This document shows, one piece after another, positions 17,460 to 27,333 of a stretch of 64,000 nucleotides of DNA (the first letter of the stretch is position 1; each line of letters opens with the position of its first letter). A program made the translations under genes and the position numbers. The notes under the pieces are model-generated. The model did no database searches. It had not been told where the DNA came from and worked only from the letters and a program-made list of their open reading frames with translations. The stretch lies in the NCBI GenBank assembly GCA_937926105.1, contig CALANS010000162.1, positions 37,725-101,724 on the forward strand. Direction: 5' to 3'. The DNA is from an uncultured Actinomycetes bacterium. GTDB taxonomy: Bacteria; Actinomycetota; Actinomycetes; Mycobacteriales; Nakamurellaceae.

Positions 17460-18896
17460 TCATGTCACCGACGTGGCGCGCTCGGAGGCGACCGCTGTGG
17501 CCACGTCCCGCAAGTAGCCGCGTCGCGCCACCAGCAGCACCAGCCCGGCGGCCGCCAGCAGCACCTGCAGCACCAGAAAGGTCCGGGTCAGGCCGGTCGC
17601 GCCGCCGCCCTGCACCGCGTCCGCGCGCTCGCCGGGTGCGGCCAGCACCGTGGACAGGTACCCGAACAGCAGCGGCGCACCGGATTTGAACAGCGTCTGG
17701 CAGAACGTGCGGACGCTCTCGGCCCTGCCCCACAGTCGGGAGTGCATCACGTCCAGCCGAGCCGCGTCCAGCGGCGGATTCACGCCGCCCAGGCCCGCGG
17801 CGCCCAGGAACAGCAGCGGTATCGCGGCCAGTGCCACCGGCAGCACGAACCCCGGCACGAAGAACAGCACCGCCGCCAGGAAGAACAACCCACCCACCAG
17901 CGGCCGAGCGGCCGCGCGCCCGCGGGCGATCAATCGGTCGGAGACCTGCCCGCTGATCAGGATTCCGAGGATCACGCCCGCGCCGATCAGCACCAGCAGC
18001 GCGGTCGCCAGTTGCTGGCTCAGGTCGAACCGGCCACGCAGGAACACCACCGCGAAGGTCTGGATGCCAGCCACGTAGAAGTAGCACAGCGCCGACGCGA
18101 CGATGATCACCACATTGGATGGGATCGACAGCACGTACCGCACCGCCCACCCGAGCGGCTTTCGGGCGGGATCCCCGGTGAGGATCAGCGACTCCCGGGG
18201 CTGGGCACCGGTGCGCCGGACCGCGGCGGCCAATCCGGCCGCCTTCGCCTCCGGTGCCCGCTGGGGGGTGTGCTGCTGTTGCTGTCCGCGCGCCGGTTCC
18301 GCCAGGCCATGCACCAGCGCCACCGCCAGCAGCGGTCCGACCGCTGCCAGCACCCAGAACGATCCGCGCCACGACCAGACGGCCGCCACCTCGCCGGCGA
18401 TCAGCAGACCCGATGCGGCGCCCGCGAACTCGCCGGCCAGGATCAGGCCGAGCGCCCGCCCGCGAACCGCCGTGTCGAACAGGTCACCGGACAGCGACGC
18501 CACCACCGGGCCGGTCGCGCCAACCCCGGCGCCCAGCGCGATCTGCGCCACCAGCAGGGTGGAGTAGGAGTGGGCGAACCCGGCGAGCACCATGGACGCC
18601 GACCAGATCAGCGCGCACCCGGCCAGCAGCCGCACCCGGCGGGTGCGATCGGCCAGCATGCCGAACGGGAGGGTGGTCAGCGCCGCGGCGACGCTCGCCG
18701 CGGTCACCAGCAGGCCAATTCGCGTGTTGCCCACCATCAGGTCGGCCTTCAGGTCCGGGGCCACTGCGCCGGCGACGGTCTGATCGGCGGCCGCCAGCGC
18801 CAGTGCGCCGGACAGCAGTGCGACGGCTCGCGGGCGCGGCAGCGCGCCGGCGACGTCCCGCGGGCGGGCCCGCTTGCCGCCGACGGGGCTGGTCAT
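17460..18896 (-). CDS. MFS transporter
   Basis: This is a 478-residue major-facilitator carrier with about 12 helices in two halves separated by a Gln/Ala-rich cytoplasmic linker (residues about 205-240, including a QQQQ run). The motif-A loop LPFGMLADRTRRVRLL follows the second helix. The ATG at 18896 overlaps the stop of the GH3 gene upstream in an ATGA, so both are expressed together. The partner suggests the import or export of a sugar or muropeptide-derived compound, but this is inference; the substrate cannot be read from sequence. Confidence 0.88.
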   Translation of the reverse strand: MTSPVGGKRARPRDVAGALPRPRAVALLSGALALAAADQTVAGAVAPDLKADLMVGNTRIGLLVTAASVAAALTTLPFGMLADRTRRVRLLAGCALIWSASMVLAGFAHSYSTLLVAQIALGAGVGATGPVVASLSGDLFDTAVRGRALGLILAGEFAGAASGLLIAGEVAAVWSWRGSFWVLAAVGPLLAVALVHGLAEPARGQQQQHTPQRAPEAKAAGLAAAVRRTGAQPRESLILTGDPARKPLGWAVRYVLSIPSNVVIIVASALCYFYVAGIQTFAVVFLRGRFDLSQQLATALLVLIGAGVILGILISGQVSDRLIARGRAAARPLVGGLFFLAAVLFFVPGFVLPVALAAIPLLFLGAAGLGGVNPPLDAARLDVMHSRLWGRAESVRTFCQTLFKSGAPLLFGYLSTVLAAPGERADAVQGGGATGLTRTFLVLQVLLAAAGLVLLVARRGYLRDVATAVASERATSVT

Positions 18897-20359
18897 CTGC
18901 CGAGTTGTTCGACGACGGCCCGGGAAGCCGCCAGGGTGGCGCCGAAGCTGGCCACTGCCGGGCCGTCGCCGTCCGCCACACCGCTGATGCCCATCTCGAC
19001 CAGCACCGCGTCCGGCCGGGCCTGGCGAATCCGGTTCAGATCCGCCACCATCCAGGGATGCCGATGCCGGTCGCGCGTCACCACCAGGACGCTGCCGGCT
19101 TGTCGAGCACGGTCGATCGGCGCCTCGTCGCCAGCGCGCAGCAGGACCTCGTGTGCGCCGTCCAGCGCGGTGGCCGGCCCCCACGGCACCGCACCGACGG
19201 CGATGTTCGGCGTGTCGGTGCAGCGCAGCACCAACACCGGGTCGCGCAGTTCGGGCAGCGGTCCGGCCACCACCAGTGCCCGACGGGCCGCGGCGTGCAC
19301 GGTGTCCGCGCTCGCTGGGCGGATATCACCGACTGGGCCTGCCCGGCCGGCCAGCCGCCGGGTGGCCGAGATCCCGAGCGTGGCGCTGCGGGCGGCGGCG
19401 TCGGCGAGTCGCTGCTCGGTGAGTGTGCCGGTCAGCACCGCGTCGACGATGGCATCGCGGATGCCGTCCAACTCCTGCGGGGGCCGGGTGTCGCCGCCGA
19501 TGCACAGCAGGTCGGCCCCCGCCGCCAGCGCCGCTACTGCCGCCCCGGGGATGCCGTAGCTGTCGGCAACGGCTGCCATCTCCAGGGCGTCCGTCACCAC
19601 TGCTCCGTCGAAACCCATTTCACCGCGCAGGATCTCGGTCAGCCACCGGTGCGATACGCTGGCCGGGACGTCGTCCACGGCCGGGGCGAGCAGATGCCCG
19701 GCCATGATCGAGGCGACCCCGGCGTGGATCGCGGCAACGAATGGCGGGATCGCCTGCGCTCGCAGCGTGAGCAGGTCCCCGTTTAACACCGCCAGCTGTC
19801 GGTGCGTGTCCGCGTCGGTGTCGCCGTGTCCCGGGAAGTGCTTGGCGCAGGCGGCCACCCCGGCGGCCTGCTGCCCGGTGACCCAGGCGGCGGTGTGCCG
19901 GGCGACCAGATTCGTGTCGGCGCCGAACGCACGACTGCCGATCACCGGGTTCGACGGGTCCACGGCGACGTCCGCGCAGGGCGCGAAATTCACCGATACT
20001 CCCGCATCCGCGAGCAGCCGGCCGACCTCCGCCGCGATCTCGCCGGTGACCCTCACGTCGTCGACCTGCCCGAGAGCCGCTGCGCCGGGGAATCGGGACC
20101 CTGTCGCCGCATCCAGCCGGGTGACGTCGCCTGCCTCCTCGTCGATGGCCACCACCACCGATTCGCGCTCCGCGGCCAACGATGCCGTCATCGCGGCGAC
20201 CTGCTCGGGATCGACGATGTTGCGGCCGAACAGGCACACGCCTCCCAGTGAGCCGGCGACCCGGCGGCGGAGCCAGTCGGGTGCGATGGTCCCGTCGAAG
20301 CAGGGCAGCAGCACGGCGTCGGCCAGGGCGGCCAGGCGGACCTTCGCGGCGTTCGTCAC
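18893..20359 (-). CDS. Glycoside hydrolase family 3, beta-N-acetylhexosaminidase (NagZ-like)
   Basis: This is a 488-residue GH3 enzyme. The KHFPGHGDTDADTHR loop holds the His-Asp general acid pair characteristic of NagZ, and VVTDALEM carries the Asp nucleophile. It has no signal peptide, so it probably acts in the cytoplasm on N-acetylglucosaminyl muropeptides or similar substrates. A C-terminal region of about 150 residues beyond the barrel is typical of the longer actinobacterial members. GTG 20359 gives the family N-terminus. It lies 49 bases downstream of paaI and is coupled to the MFS gene, so it could be in the tail of the paa transcript. Confidence 0.88.
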   Translation of the reverse strand: MTNAAKVRLAALADAVLLPCFDGTIAPDWLRRRVAGSLGGVCLFGRNIVDPEQVAAMTASLAAERESVVVAIDEEAGDVTRLDAATGSRFPGAAALGQVDDVRVTGEIAAEVGRLLADAGVSVNFAPCADVAVDPSNPVIGSRAFGADTNLVARHTAAWVTGQQAAGVAACAKHFPGHGDTDADTHRQLAVLNGDLLTLRAQAIPPFVAAIHAGVASIMAGHLLAPAVDDVPASVSHRWLTEILRGEMGFDGAVVTDALEMAAVADSYGIPGAAVAALAAGADLLCIGGDTRPPQELDGIRDAIVDAVLTGTLTEQRLADAAARSATLGISATRRLAGRAGPVGDIRPASADTVHAAARRALVVAGPLPELRDPVLVLRCTDTPNIAVGAVPWGPATALDGAHEVLLRAGDEAPIDRARQAGSVLVVTRDRHRHPWMVADLNRIRQARPDAVLVEMGISGVADGDGPAVASFGATLAASRAVVEQLGR

Positions 20360-20408
20360 GGCGGTAACGGTATCGGCTCGCGGGCACCCGGCCCGGGTTC
20401 GACCCTGG

Positions 20409-20828
20409 TCACGTCTCGGCGCGGCGCTCGATGGTCCGGGACATGCCGCGGAACTCCGCGACCACGCCGTCGGCACCGGTGACGGTCACGTCGTAGATTC
20501 CGTTGCGCCCCCAGCGTTCGCGGGCCGCCGCGCGCGCCGTCAGCACCTCGCCCAGCCGCACCGGCCGGACGAAGCTGATCTCGGCGTGCGCGGCCACCGT
20601 CACCGGGCCCCAGGAGTTGCAGGCACAGGCGAAGGCGGTGTCCGCGACGGTGAACACGTACCCGCCGTGCCCGATGCCGTGCCCGTTGACCATCGCCGCG
20701 GTGACGGGCATCGTGACGGTGGCGGTGCCGTCACCGACGTCGACCACCTGCATTCCCAGCGCGGCCGACGCCGCGTCGTCGCGCATCATGCGCCACACCG
20801 CGGCATACCGATCCGCGACGGCATCCAC
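20409..20828 (-). CDS. paaI: Phenylacetate-pathway thioesterase PaaI
   Basis: This is a 139-residue hotdog-fold thioesterase. It hydrolyses ring-hydroxylated phenylacetyl-CoA and related dead-end thioesters, releasing CoA when the pathway stalls. The family marks VNGHGIGHGGYVFTVADTAF and the ACNSWGP turn are present. The GTG at 20828 gives the usual short N-terminal helix (DAVADRYAAVWRMMRDD). It follows paaK by 43 bases and ends the paa operon proper. Confidence 0.9.
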   Translation of the reverse strand: MDAVADRYAAVWRMMRDDAASAALGMQVVDVGDGTATVTMPVTAAMVNGHGIGHGGYVFTVADTAFACACNSWGPVTVAAHAEISFVRPVRLGEVLTARAAARERWGRNGIYDVTVTGADGVVAEFRGMSRTIERRAET

Positions 20829-20871
20829 GGCATGGTCGCCAGCGCCGCCCGGTGGCCATCCGACCGCACCG

Positions 20872-22170
20872 TCATGCGCCGCGGTTGTCGATGACGTGCT
20901 TGGCCTTGCCCAGCGAGCGTTCGATGCCGAATGGCTCCACCACCTGGACGCCGACGGACACCCCGATGACATCCTTGACCCGCCGCTTGAGCCGGTCCGC
21001 CAGCGCCTGGAACGAGCCGGCGTCCGGCCGGGCCTCTACCCGCACGTCCATCGCGTCCATCCGACCGTTCTTGCTGAGCACCAACTGGAAATGTGCCGTC
21101 AGCCCCGGAATGGTCAACAGGATCTCCTCCACCTGACTGGGGAACAGGTTCACCCCGCGCAGGATGATCATGTCGTCGCTGCGGCCGGTGATCTTCTCGA
21201 TCCGGCGCATCGAGCGGGCGGTGCCGGGCAGCAGCCTGGTCAGATCCCGCGTACGGTAGCGCACGATCGGGAAGGCCTGCTTGGTCAGCGAGGTGAATAC
21301 CAGCTCGCCCCGCTCACCGTCCGGCAGCACCTCGCCGGTCACCGGGTCGATGATCTCAGGGTAGAAATGGTCCTCCCAGACGTGCAGCCCGTCCTTGGTC
21401 TCGACGCACTCGTTGGCCACCCCGGGTCCGATGACCTCGGACAGCCCGTAGATGTCCACGGCATGCATGTCGGCGCGCTCCTCGATCTCCCGGCGCATGT
21501 CCTCGGTCCACGGCTCGGCGCCGAAGATGCCGACCTTCAGTGAGCTTTCCCGCGGATCGTGACCCTGCCGCTGCATCTCGTCGAGGATGGCCAGCATGTA
21601 GGAAGGGGTGACGACGATGATGTCCGGACGGAAGTCGTGGATTAGCTGCACCTGCCGTTCCGTCTGCCCGCCGGACATCGGGATGACGGTGCAGCCCAGG
21701 CGTTCCGCGCCCTGATGCAGGCCCAGCCCGCCGGTGAACAGGCCGTAACCATAGGCGTTGTGCACCATCATGCCCGGCCGGCCGCCGGACGCTCGAATGC
21801 AGCGGGCCACCATGTCGGTCCACATGTCCAGGTCGTGGCGGGTGTATCCGACGACGATGGGTTTGCCGGTGGTGCCGGAGGATCCGTGGATGCGGAGCAC
21901 CTGATCCATCGGCACCGCGAACATGCCGAACGGATAGTTGTCCCGCAGGTCGTTCTTCACGGTGAAGGGGAACTGCGCCAGGTCGGATAGCTCCTTGAGG
22001 TCGTTCGGATGTACCCCCCGCTCGTCGAACGCCCGCCGGTAAAACGGCACGTTCTGGTATGCGTGATCCAGCGACCAGCGCATCCGCTGCAGCTGCAATG
22101 CGGCGATCTCGTCGCGGGAGGCGGTCTCGATGGGCTCCAGGTCCTCGGGTCGGGGTGCCAGGTCCTGCAT
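20872..22170 (-). CDS. paaK: Phenylacetate-CoA ligase
   Basis: This is a 432-residue AMP-forming ligase that activates phenylacetate to phenylacetyl-CoA, the first step of the pathway, in the cytoplasm. The P-loop SSGTTGKPIVVGYT (residues about 96-109), the YGLSEVIGPG region and a short C-terminal domain with the conserved lysine (SLGKAKHV) match PaaK. The ATG at 22170 is preceded by GAAAGGA. It is the seventh gene of the minus-strand operon starting at paaA. Confidence 0.96.
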   Translation of the reverse strand: MQDLAPRPEDLEPIETASRDEIAALQLQRMRWSLDHAYQNVPFYRRAFDERGVHPNDLKELSDLAQFPFTVKNDLRDNYPFGMFAVPMDQVLRIHGSSGTTGKPIVVGYTRHDLDMWTDMVARCIRASGGRPGMMVHNAYGYGLFTGGLGLHQGAERLGCTVIPMSGGQTERQVQLIHDFRPDIIVVTPSYMLAILDEMQRQGHDPRESSLKVGIFGAEPWTEDMRREIEERADMHAVDIYGLSEVIGPGVANECVETKDGLHVWEDHFYPEIIDPVTGEVLPDGERGELVFTSLTKQAFPIVRYRTRDLTRLLPGTARSMRRIEKITGRSDDMIILRGVNLFPSQVEEILLTIPGLTAHFQLVLSKNGRMDAMDVRVEARPDAGSFQALADRLKRRVKDVIGVSVGVQVVEPFGIERSLGKAKHVIDNRGA

Positions 22171-22221
22171 GCCGGTCCTTTCGTCGATGGGCGTCCTCCG
22201 CGCAGTGGAATCGCCTCGGGA

Positions 22222-23439
22222 CTAAGGGTTTTCGACCAGCACCGCGATTCCCTGGCCCACACCGATACACATGGTGGCCAGCGCGCGCCGGGCGCCGCGC
22301 AGCCCCAGCTCCAGGGCTGCCGTGAGCACCAGCCGGGCGCCGCTGGCCCCCAGCGGGTGGCCCAGCGCGATCGCGCCGCCATGCGGATTCACCTGCTCGG
22401 CGTCGTCGGGTAGGCCCAGCTGCCGCAGCACCGCCAGCGACTGCGCGGCGAATGCCTCGTTGAGTTCGATGACGTCCAACTCGCCGATCGACAGGCCGGT
22501 GCGCTCCAGCAGCTTGCGGGTCGCGGGCACCGGACCCATGCCCATGATCCGGGGCGGCACGCCGGCGGTGGCAGCCGCGGTGATCCGGGCCAGCGGCTGC
22601 AGGTGGTAGCGCGCCACGGCGGCCTCGGAGGCCAGCAGCACCGCGACCGCGCCGTCGTTAACGCCGGAGGCGTTGCCCGCGGTGACGGTGCCACCGTCCC
22701 GGAACGGAGTGGGGAGCTTCGCCAGCGCCTCCAGCGAGGTCTGCCGCGGGTGCTCGTCGGTGTCCACCAGCAGCGGCTCTGCCCTGCGACGGGGGACTGG
22801 AACCGGCACGATCTCGCGGGCCAGCCGACCGTTTGCGATGGCCTTGGCCGCCCGTTCCTGCGAGCGCAGTGCAAAGGCGTCCTGGTCCTCGCGGGAGACG
22901 GAAAACTCCGCCGCGACGTTCTCCGCGGTTTCCGGCATGGAGTCGGTGCCGTACTGCTCGGCGAGCGTGCGGTTGACGAATCGCCAGCCGATGGTGGTGT
23001 CGAACAGCTGGGTGTCGCGGGCGAAGGCGGTGGCGGACTTGCCGACCACGAACGGCGCACGGCTCATCGACTCGACGCCGCCGGCGACGATCAGATCCGC
23101 CTCGCCGCAGCGGATCTGGCGGGCGCCGATGGCGATCGCATCGGCGCCGGATCCGCACAGCCGGTTGACAGTGGTGGCCGAAACCTCGACCGGCAGCCCG
23201 GCCAGCAGGGTGGCCATGCGGGCCACGTTGCGATTGTCCTCGCCGGCCTGATTCGCGCAGCCGAGGATGACGTCGTCGATCGCGGATGGATCGACCGATG
23301 GCACCGAAGCCAGCGTGGTGGAGATCGTCAGCGCCGCCAGGTCGTCCGGGCGGACGGCGGCGAGCGCCCCGCCATACCGTCCGAACGGCGTGCGCACCCC
23401 CGCCACCAGATAGGCCGTGTGCTGGGTCGTTCCGGTCAC
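22222..23439 (-). CDS. paaJ: Acetyl-CoA acyltransferase, 3-oxoadipyl-CoA thiolase (PaaJ type)
   Basis: This is a 405-residue thiolase that would cleave 3-oxoadipyl-CoA and 2,3-didehydroadipyl-CoA derivatives in the last steps of phenylacetate degradation. Catalytic features are [18 protein letters not shown] (nucleophilic Cys near residue 94), NEAFAAQ, the [18 protein letters not shown] box with the active His, and the CIGVGQGIA end with the second Cys. Position between paaE and paaK supports the assignment to PaaJ; the closely related PcaF cannot be excluded by sequence alone. Confidence 0.92.
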   Translation of the reverse strand: MTGTTQHTAYLVAGVRTPFGRYGGALAAVRPDDLAALTISTTLASVPSVDPSAIDDVILGCANQAGEDNRNVARMATLLAGLPVEVSATTVNRLCGSGADAIAIGARQIRCGEADLIVAGGVESMSRAPFVVGKSATAFARDTQLFDTTIGWRFVNRTLAEQYGTDSMPETAENVAAEFSVSREDQDAFALRSQERAAKAIANGRLAREIVPVPVPRRRAEPLLVDTDEHPRQTSLEALAKLPTPFRDGGTVTAGNASGVNDGAVAVLLASEAAVARYHLQPLARITAAATAGVPPRIMGMGPVPATRKLLERTGLSIGELDVIELNEAFAAQSLAVLRQLGLPDDAEQVNPHGGAIALGHPLGASGARLVLTAALELGLRGARRALATMCIGVGQGIAVLVENP

Positions 23440-23477
23440 TGCATCTCCTTGCCTCGGCGCGAAGCGCTACTGGTCCG

Positions 23478-24641
23478 CTACTGGTCATAGTCGACGACGA
23501 CGGTGTCGCTGATCGGGTAGGACTGGCAGGCGAGCCGGAAGCCCCGATCCACCTCATCCTGCTCCAGGGCGAAGTTCTGCACCATCTCGACCCTGCCTTC
23601 CATCAGCCGGCACCGGCAGGTGCCGCAGACCCCGTTCTTGCACGCGAACGGCAGCTCGCTGCGCACCCGCAGCGCCGCGTCCAGGATGCTGTCGGTGCCG
23701 CGGGGCAGGGCGAAGGTCGTGTCTCGTCCATCCAGTCGAACCGTGACGGTGCTTGCGTCGCCGGGGTCGGCAGTGCCGTCAGTGCCGCCAGCGCCGCCAG
23801 GGGCCGACCCTCGCGGTCGCCGCGCGATGGCGGTGGCGTGGAACAGCTCTCGTCGGATCTGCGCGTCCGGCACACCACGGTCCAGCAGGGTGCCGCGGAC
23901 CATGTCCGTCATCTCCAGCGGGCCGCAGACGAACCATTCGGCGACGTCCGGCACCACCAATGCGTCCAGGATCGCGGCCAGCCGGGCGCCGTCCAGCCGC
24001 CCGGAGAGCAACTCCACCTGCTGCGGTTCGCGCGAGAGCACGTGCAGGATCGTCAGGCGGTCCAGAAATTCGTTCTTCAGGTCCTCCAGGTCCTCCAGCA
24101 GCATGATGCTGGAGGTGGTCCGGTTGGCCAGGATCACCGTCGCCCGGCTGCCCGGTTCGGTGGCCAGCGCGGAGGCGACGATCGACAGCACCGGGGTGAT
24201 GCCGGATCCGGCGGCGATCGCGCCGTAGTGCCGGGCGTGCGCCGGATCGAGTTGGACCGTGAAGGTGCCCGATGGGGGCAGCACCTCCAGGGCGTCGCCC
24301 ACCCGCAGCCGGTCCAGCGCGAACGAGGAGAACACGCCGTCCGGCAGTCGCTTCACGCCGATCCGCAGCACTCCCGATCCGGCGGGGGCGCAGATGGAGT
24401 AGTTGCGGCGCACGTCGTCGCCGGCGACGGTGGCCCGCACCGCCACGTGCTGGCCGGGCAGGTAGGCGAACTCCTCACGTAGGTCGTCGGGCACCGCAAA
24501 GGTGATCGCCACGGCGTCGTCGGTGACGCGGTCCACGGCGGCCACCTTGAGCAGGTGCAGCGCCCCCCGGCGGCGATGCGCCGTGGTACCGGCCGCCCCG
24601 TCCGTGGTGCGTACGGGAGTGGTCTCCTCGCTGGTCGTCAC
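23478..24641 (-). CDS. paaE: Phenylacetyl-CoA epoxidase reductase subunit PaaE
   Basis: This is a 387-residue electron-transfer subunit that passes NADPH electrons to the di-iron epoxidase. Domains in order are a flavin-binding barrel (RRNYSICAP), an NAD-binding domain (AAGSGITPVLSI), and a C-terminal plant-type 2Fe-2S ferredoxin with CKNGVCGTCRC plus a later Cys (LACQS). The GTG at 24641 is the start that gives a short variable lead; it lies 13 bases after paaD. A Gly/Ala/Asp-rich linker at about residues 280-300 separates the reductase and ferredoxin parts. Confidence 0.95.
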   Translation of the reverse strand: MTTSEETTPVRTTDGAAGTTAHRRRGALHLLKVAAVDRVTDDAVAITFAVPDDLREEFAYLPGQHVAVRATVAGDDVRRNYSICAPAGSGVLRIGVKRLPDGVFSSFALDRLRVGDALEVLPPSGTFTVQLDPAHARHYGAIAAGSGITPVLSIVASALATEPGSRATVILANRTTSSIMLLEDLEDLKNEFLDRLTILHVLSREPQQVELLSGRLDGARLAAILDALVVPDVAEWFVCGPLEMTDMVRGTLLDRGVPDAQIRRELFHATAIARRPRGSAPGGAGGTDGTADPGDASTVTVRLDGRDTTFALPRGTDSILDAALRVRSELPFACKNGVCGTCRCRLMEGRVEMVQNFALEQDEVDRGFRLACQSYPISDTVVVDYDQ

Positions 24642-24654
24642 CGGTATGCCGCCA

Positions 24655-25221
24655 CTACAGCTCCTTGAAGTAGTCGAACGGCTCATGGCAGGCCTGGCAC
24701 ACGTAGTGGGCCTTGCAGGCGGTTGAAGAAAACCGGCTGATCTCACGGGTGTGCGACGAGGCGCACCGTGGACACACGACGCTCGGGGTGCGGCGCCGTG
24801 AAAATCCCAGCGTCAGCGGCACCGGCCCCTCGTGCCGCACGGCATGCGGCGGGGCGATGCCGAACTCGCGCAGTCGCTGTCGTCCGCGGTCGGTGATGTC
24901 GTCGGTGCTCCACGCGGGCGCCAGTTCGGTGCGGACCGTCACGTCGGTGAAGCCGTCCGTCGCCAGGGCGGTGACGATGTCGTCGCGAATCGCGTCCATC
25001 GCCGGGCAGCCCGAGTAGGTCGGGGTGATGACCACCTCGACGTGCCCGGCCTGGTCCACGGTGACCGTGCGCAGCACGCCGAGGTCGCCGATGGTCAGCA
25101 CCGGGATCTCCGGATCGAACACTCGCTCCAGTGACGCCCGCGGCCCGGTCCCCGCCGGGTTCGTCACCGCTGGGTTCGTCACCGCTTGATTCGCCGCCAC
25201 CGGGACCACCACCGCACTCAC
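24655..25221 (-). CDS. paaD: Phenylacetyl-CoA epoxidase maturation factor PaaD
   Basis: This is a 188-residue SufT/DUF59-type protein thought to help insert or mature metal clusters of the epoxidase complex. The DUF59 core (DPEIPVLTIGDLGVLRTV, then TPTYSGCPAM) is followed by a C-terminal zinc-ribbon-like part with CPRC and CKAHYVCQAC. Start GTG 25221 overlaps the paaC stop in a GTGA. It is co-translated with paaA-C. Confidence 0.95.
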   Translation of the reverse strand: MSAVVVPVAANQAVTNPAVTNPAGTGPRASLERVFDPEIPVLTIGDLGVLRTVTVDQAGHVEVVITPTYSGCPAMDAIRDDIVTALATDGFTDVTVRTELAPAWSTDDITDRGRQRLREFGIAPPHAVRHEGPVPLTLGFSRRRTPSVVCPRCASSHTREISRFSSTACKAHYVCQACHEPFDYFKEL

Positions 25222-26000
25222 CACCGTGCCCCGGGGTGCAGCCGGTGCAGATACTGCATCTCGGCCAGCAGATAGCCCAGGTGCTCGCTGTGCCGGCCGG
25301 AGCGCCCGGTGCCGGCGAGGACGGAGCCGGACGGCCTGGTCAGAGTGGCCTCGGTGAGCACGGCGTCGATCGTGGTGTCCCACGGCGCGCGCAACGCCGC
25401 CGGGTCGGCAGCGACCCCGGCCGCGACCAGCCGGGCGGTCATCTCGTCTGCCTGGAACAGTTCACCGGTCAGCGGCCATACCGCCTCCAGCGCCCCCTGC
25501 ATTCGGCGGTGCGAGAGTTCGGTGCCGTCACCCAGCCGGATCGTCCACTCGGCGGCGTGCTCCAGGTGATACCGCGCCTCCTTGACGCCCTTGTTCGCTA
25601 CTCCGGCCAGGACCGTGTCGGTGGACTGCGACAATGCTTGGTACAGCGGCAGTTGGTGGGCGGAGAAGAATAGTTGCACCGCAATGGCCAGCCCGAAATC
25701 GTCCCGGGTGGGCTGCTCCACCAGCAGGCAACACCGGAATTCGTGCTCGGACCGCAGGTAGGCCAGATCGTCCTCGTCGCGGCCGTCGCCCTCGAGCGTG
25801 CCGGCGTGCGTCAACAGCGCCCTGGCCTGTCCCAGCAGGTCCAGCCCGATGTTGGTCAGCGCGATGTCCTCCTCGATCTGTGGGGCACGGGAGGACCATT
25901 CGGCCAGCCGATGGCTCAGCACCAGGGCGTCGTCACCCAGCCGGAGCGCATAGTCGGCCCGGTCGGCGCGGGTAGCGGCGAGCACCTGTGGGTCTGTCAC
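25218..26000 (-). CDS. paaC: Phenylacetyl-CoA epoxidase structural subunit PaaC
   Basis: This is a 260-residue ferritin-like helical protein forming the scaffold half of the PaaAC heterodimer. It resembles PaaA in fold but lacks catalytic iron. Recognisable parts are LRLGDDALVLSHRLAEW near the start and VANKGVKEARYHLEHAAEW in the middle. The GTG at 26000 overlaps the paaB stop by four bases. Confidence 0.95.
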   Translation of the reverse strand: MTDPQVLAATRADRADYALRLGDDALVLSHRLAEWSSRAPQIEEDIALTNIGLDLLGQARALLTHAGTLEGDGRDEDDLAYLRSEHEFRCCLLVEQPTRDDFGLAIAVQLFFSAHQLPLYQALSQSTDTVLAGVANKGVKEARYHLEHAAEWTIRLGDGTELSHRRMQGALEAVWPLTGELFQADEMTARLVAAGVAADPAALRAPWDTTIDAVLTEATLTRPSGSVLAGTGRSGRHSEHLGYLLAEMQYLHRLHPGARW

Positions 26001-26290
26001 ATCTGCACCCCGCTCGGCACGTCGTAGAAGGTGGGGTGACGGTAGATCTTGTCGGCGGCCGGATCGAAGAACGGGTCCTTCTCCTCCGGGGAGGAGGCGG
26101 TGATCGCCGCGGACGGCACCACCCAAATCGATATCCCCTCCTGCCGGCGGGTATAGACGTCGCGGGCGTTGCGCAGCGCCATCTCGGCGTCTGGGGCGTG
26201 CAGGCTGCCCACGTGGTTGTGCGACAGGCCCCTCCGGGCTCGCACGAAAACCTCGAAGAGGGGCCAGCTCTCGGCCGTGTTGGCGCTCAC
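25997..26290 (-). CDS. paaB: Phenylacetyl-CoA epoxidase subunit PaaB
   Basis: This is a 97-residue subunit that bridges PaaAC dimers in the epoxidase complex. The family core [20 protein letters not shown] and the adjacent [20 protein letters not shown] are intact. It starts with a GTG at 26290 overlapping the paaA stop and ends in a GTGA overlap with paaC, so subunit stoichiometry is probably held by translational coupling. Confidence 0.95.
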   Translation of the reverse strand: MSANTAESWPLFEVFVRARRGLSHNHVGSLHAPDAEMALRNARDVYTRRQEGISIWVVPSAAITASSPEEKDPFFDPAADKIYRHPTFYDVPSGVQM

Positions 26291-27333
26291 GCCGCGGCCC
26301 CGGCCCTCGCGTCGCGGTCCGCCTTCTTGGCCGCATGGGCCGCGGCGGCCTCCCGAACCCAGGCGCCCCGCTCGTGCGCGGACACCCGGTGGGACAGGCG
26401 CTGCCGGTTGCACGGCCCGTCGCCCTTCACCACTGCCCAGAACTCGTCCCAATCCAGCTCGGCGAAATCGTAGTGGCCGGCCTCGGCGTTCCACCTCAAC
26501 TCGGGGTCGGGCAGCGTCAGGCCCAGCACCTCGGCCTGCGGCACGCACATGTCCACGAACTTGCACCGCAGCTCGTCGTTGGTGTGCCGCTTGATCTTCC
26601 ACGCCATGGACTGCTCGGTATGCGAGGAGTCGGCGTCCGGCGGGCCGAACATCATCAGGGACGGGAACCACCACCGGTTCACGGCATCCTGTGCCATGTC
26701 GTGCTGGGCGGGGGTGCCGTGCGAGAGGGCGTACAGGATCTCGTAGCCCTGCCGCTGGTGGAACGACTCCTCCTTGCACACCCGGACCATCGCCCGCGCG
26801 TACGGCCCGTAGGAGCAGCGGCACAGCGGCACCTGGTTCATGATGGCGGCGCCGTCCACCAGCCACCCGATGGCGCCCATGTCGGCCCACGTCAGCGTGG
26901 GGTAGTTGAAGATGGAGGAGTACTTCTGCCGCCCGGCGTGCAGCGCATCCAGCAGCTCATCGCGGGACGCGCCTAGGGTCTCGGCGGCCGAATACAGGTA
27001 CAGGCCGTGGCCGGCCTCGTCCTGCACCTTGGCCATCGCGATGGCCTTGCGCCGCAGGCTGGGGGCCCGGGTGAGCCAGTTGCCCTCCGGTTGCATGCCG
27101 ATGATCTCGGAGTGCGCATGCTGGGCGATCTGCCGGATCAGCGTCTTGCGGTAGGCGTCCGGCATCCAGTCCCGCGGTTCGATGCGGGCATCCGCCTCGA
27201 TCAGCTCGTCGAAGCGGGCCTGCCGGGCCGCGTCCTGCGCCGCGTGCCCTGCCTGATCTGCCGCCTTGTCTGCCGCCTTGTCTGCCGCCTTGTCTGCTGC
27301 CTCGTCACCGAGATCGGCTGCGGCTGGGTACAT
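26287..27333 (-). CDS. paaA: Phenylacetyl-CoA epoxidase catalytic subunit PaaA
   Basis: This is the 348-residue di-iron oxygenase subunit that, with PaaBCE, epoxidises the ring of phenylacetyl-CoA. Ferritin-like iron ligands are visible in [13 protein letters not shown] and [20 protein letters not shown] 27333 has CAGGAG eight bases upstream and is preferred to an in-frame ATG at 27381. Between this start and the catalytic core lies an unusual Ala/Asp/Lys repeat (four ADKA-type steps, residues about 10-32) encoded by a 12-bp tandem repeat. First gene of the operon. Confidence 0.96.
   Translation of the reverse strand: MYPAAADLGDEAADKAADKAADKAADQAGHAAQDAARQARFDELIEADARIEPRDWMPDAYRKTLIRQIAQHAHSEIIGMQPEGNWLTRAPSLRRKAIAMAKVQDEAGHGLYLYSAAETLGASRDELLDALHAGRQKYSSIFNYPTLTWADMGAIGWLVDGAAIMNQVPLCRCSYGPYARAMVRVCKEESFHQRQGYEILYALSHGTPAQHDMAQDAVNRWWFPSLMMFGPPDADSSHTEQSMAWKIKRHTNDELRCKFVDMCVPQAEVLGLTLPDPELRWNAEAGHYDFAELDWDEFWAVVKGDGPCNRQRLSHRVSAHERGAWVREAAAAHAAKKADRDARAGAAA
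27251..27302. repeat. 12-bp tandem repeat inside paaA N-terminus
   Basis: The plus strand shows the unit CTTGTCTGCCGC repeated three to four times in tandem with slight decay at both ends. It encodes the ADKA steps near the PaaA N-terminus. Such units can gain or lose copies without breaking the frame. Confidence 0.7.

Noticed and set aside
27251..27302. Short tandem repeats in paaA, and those in nhaA (16830-16925), as a CRISPR array
   Set aside because: Units are contiguous without spacers and lie in frame inside coding sequence.
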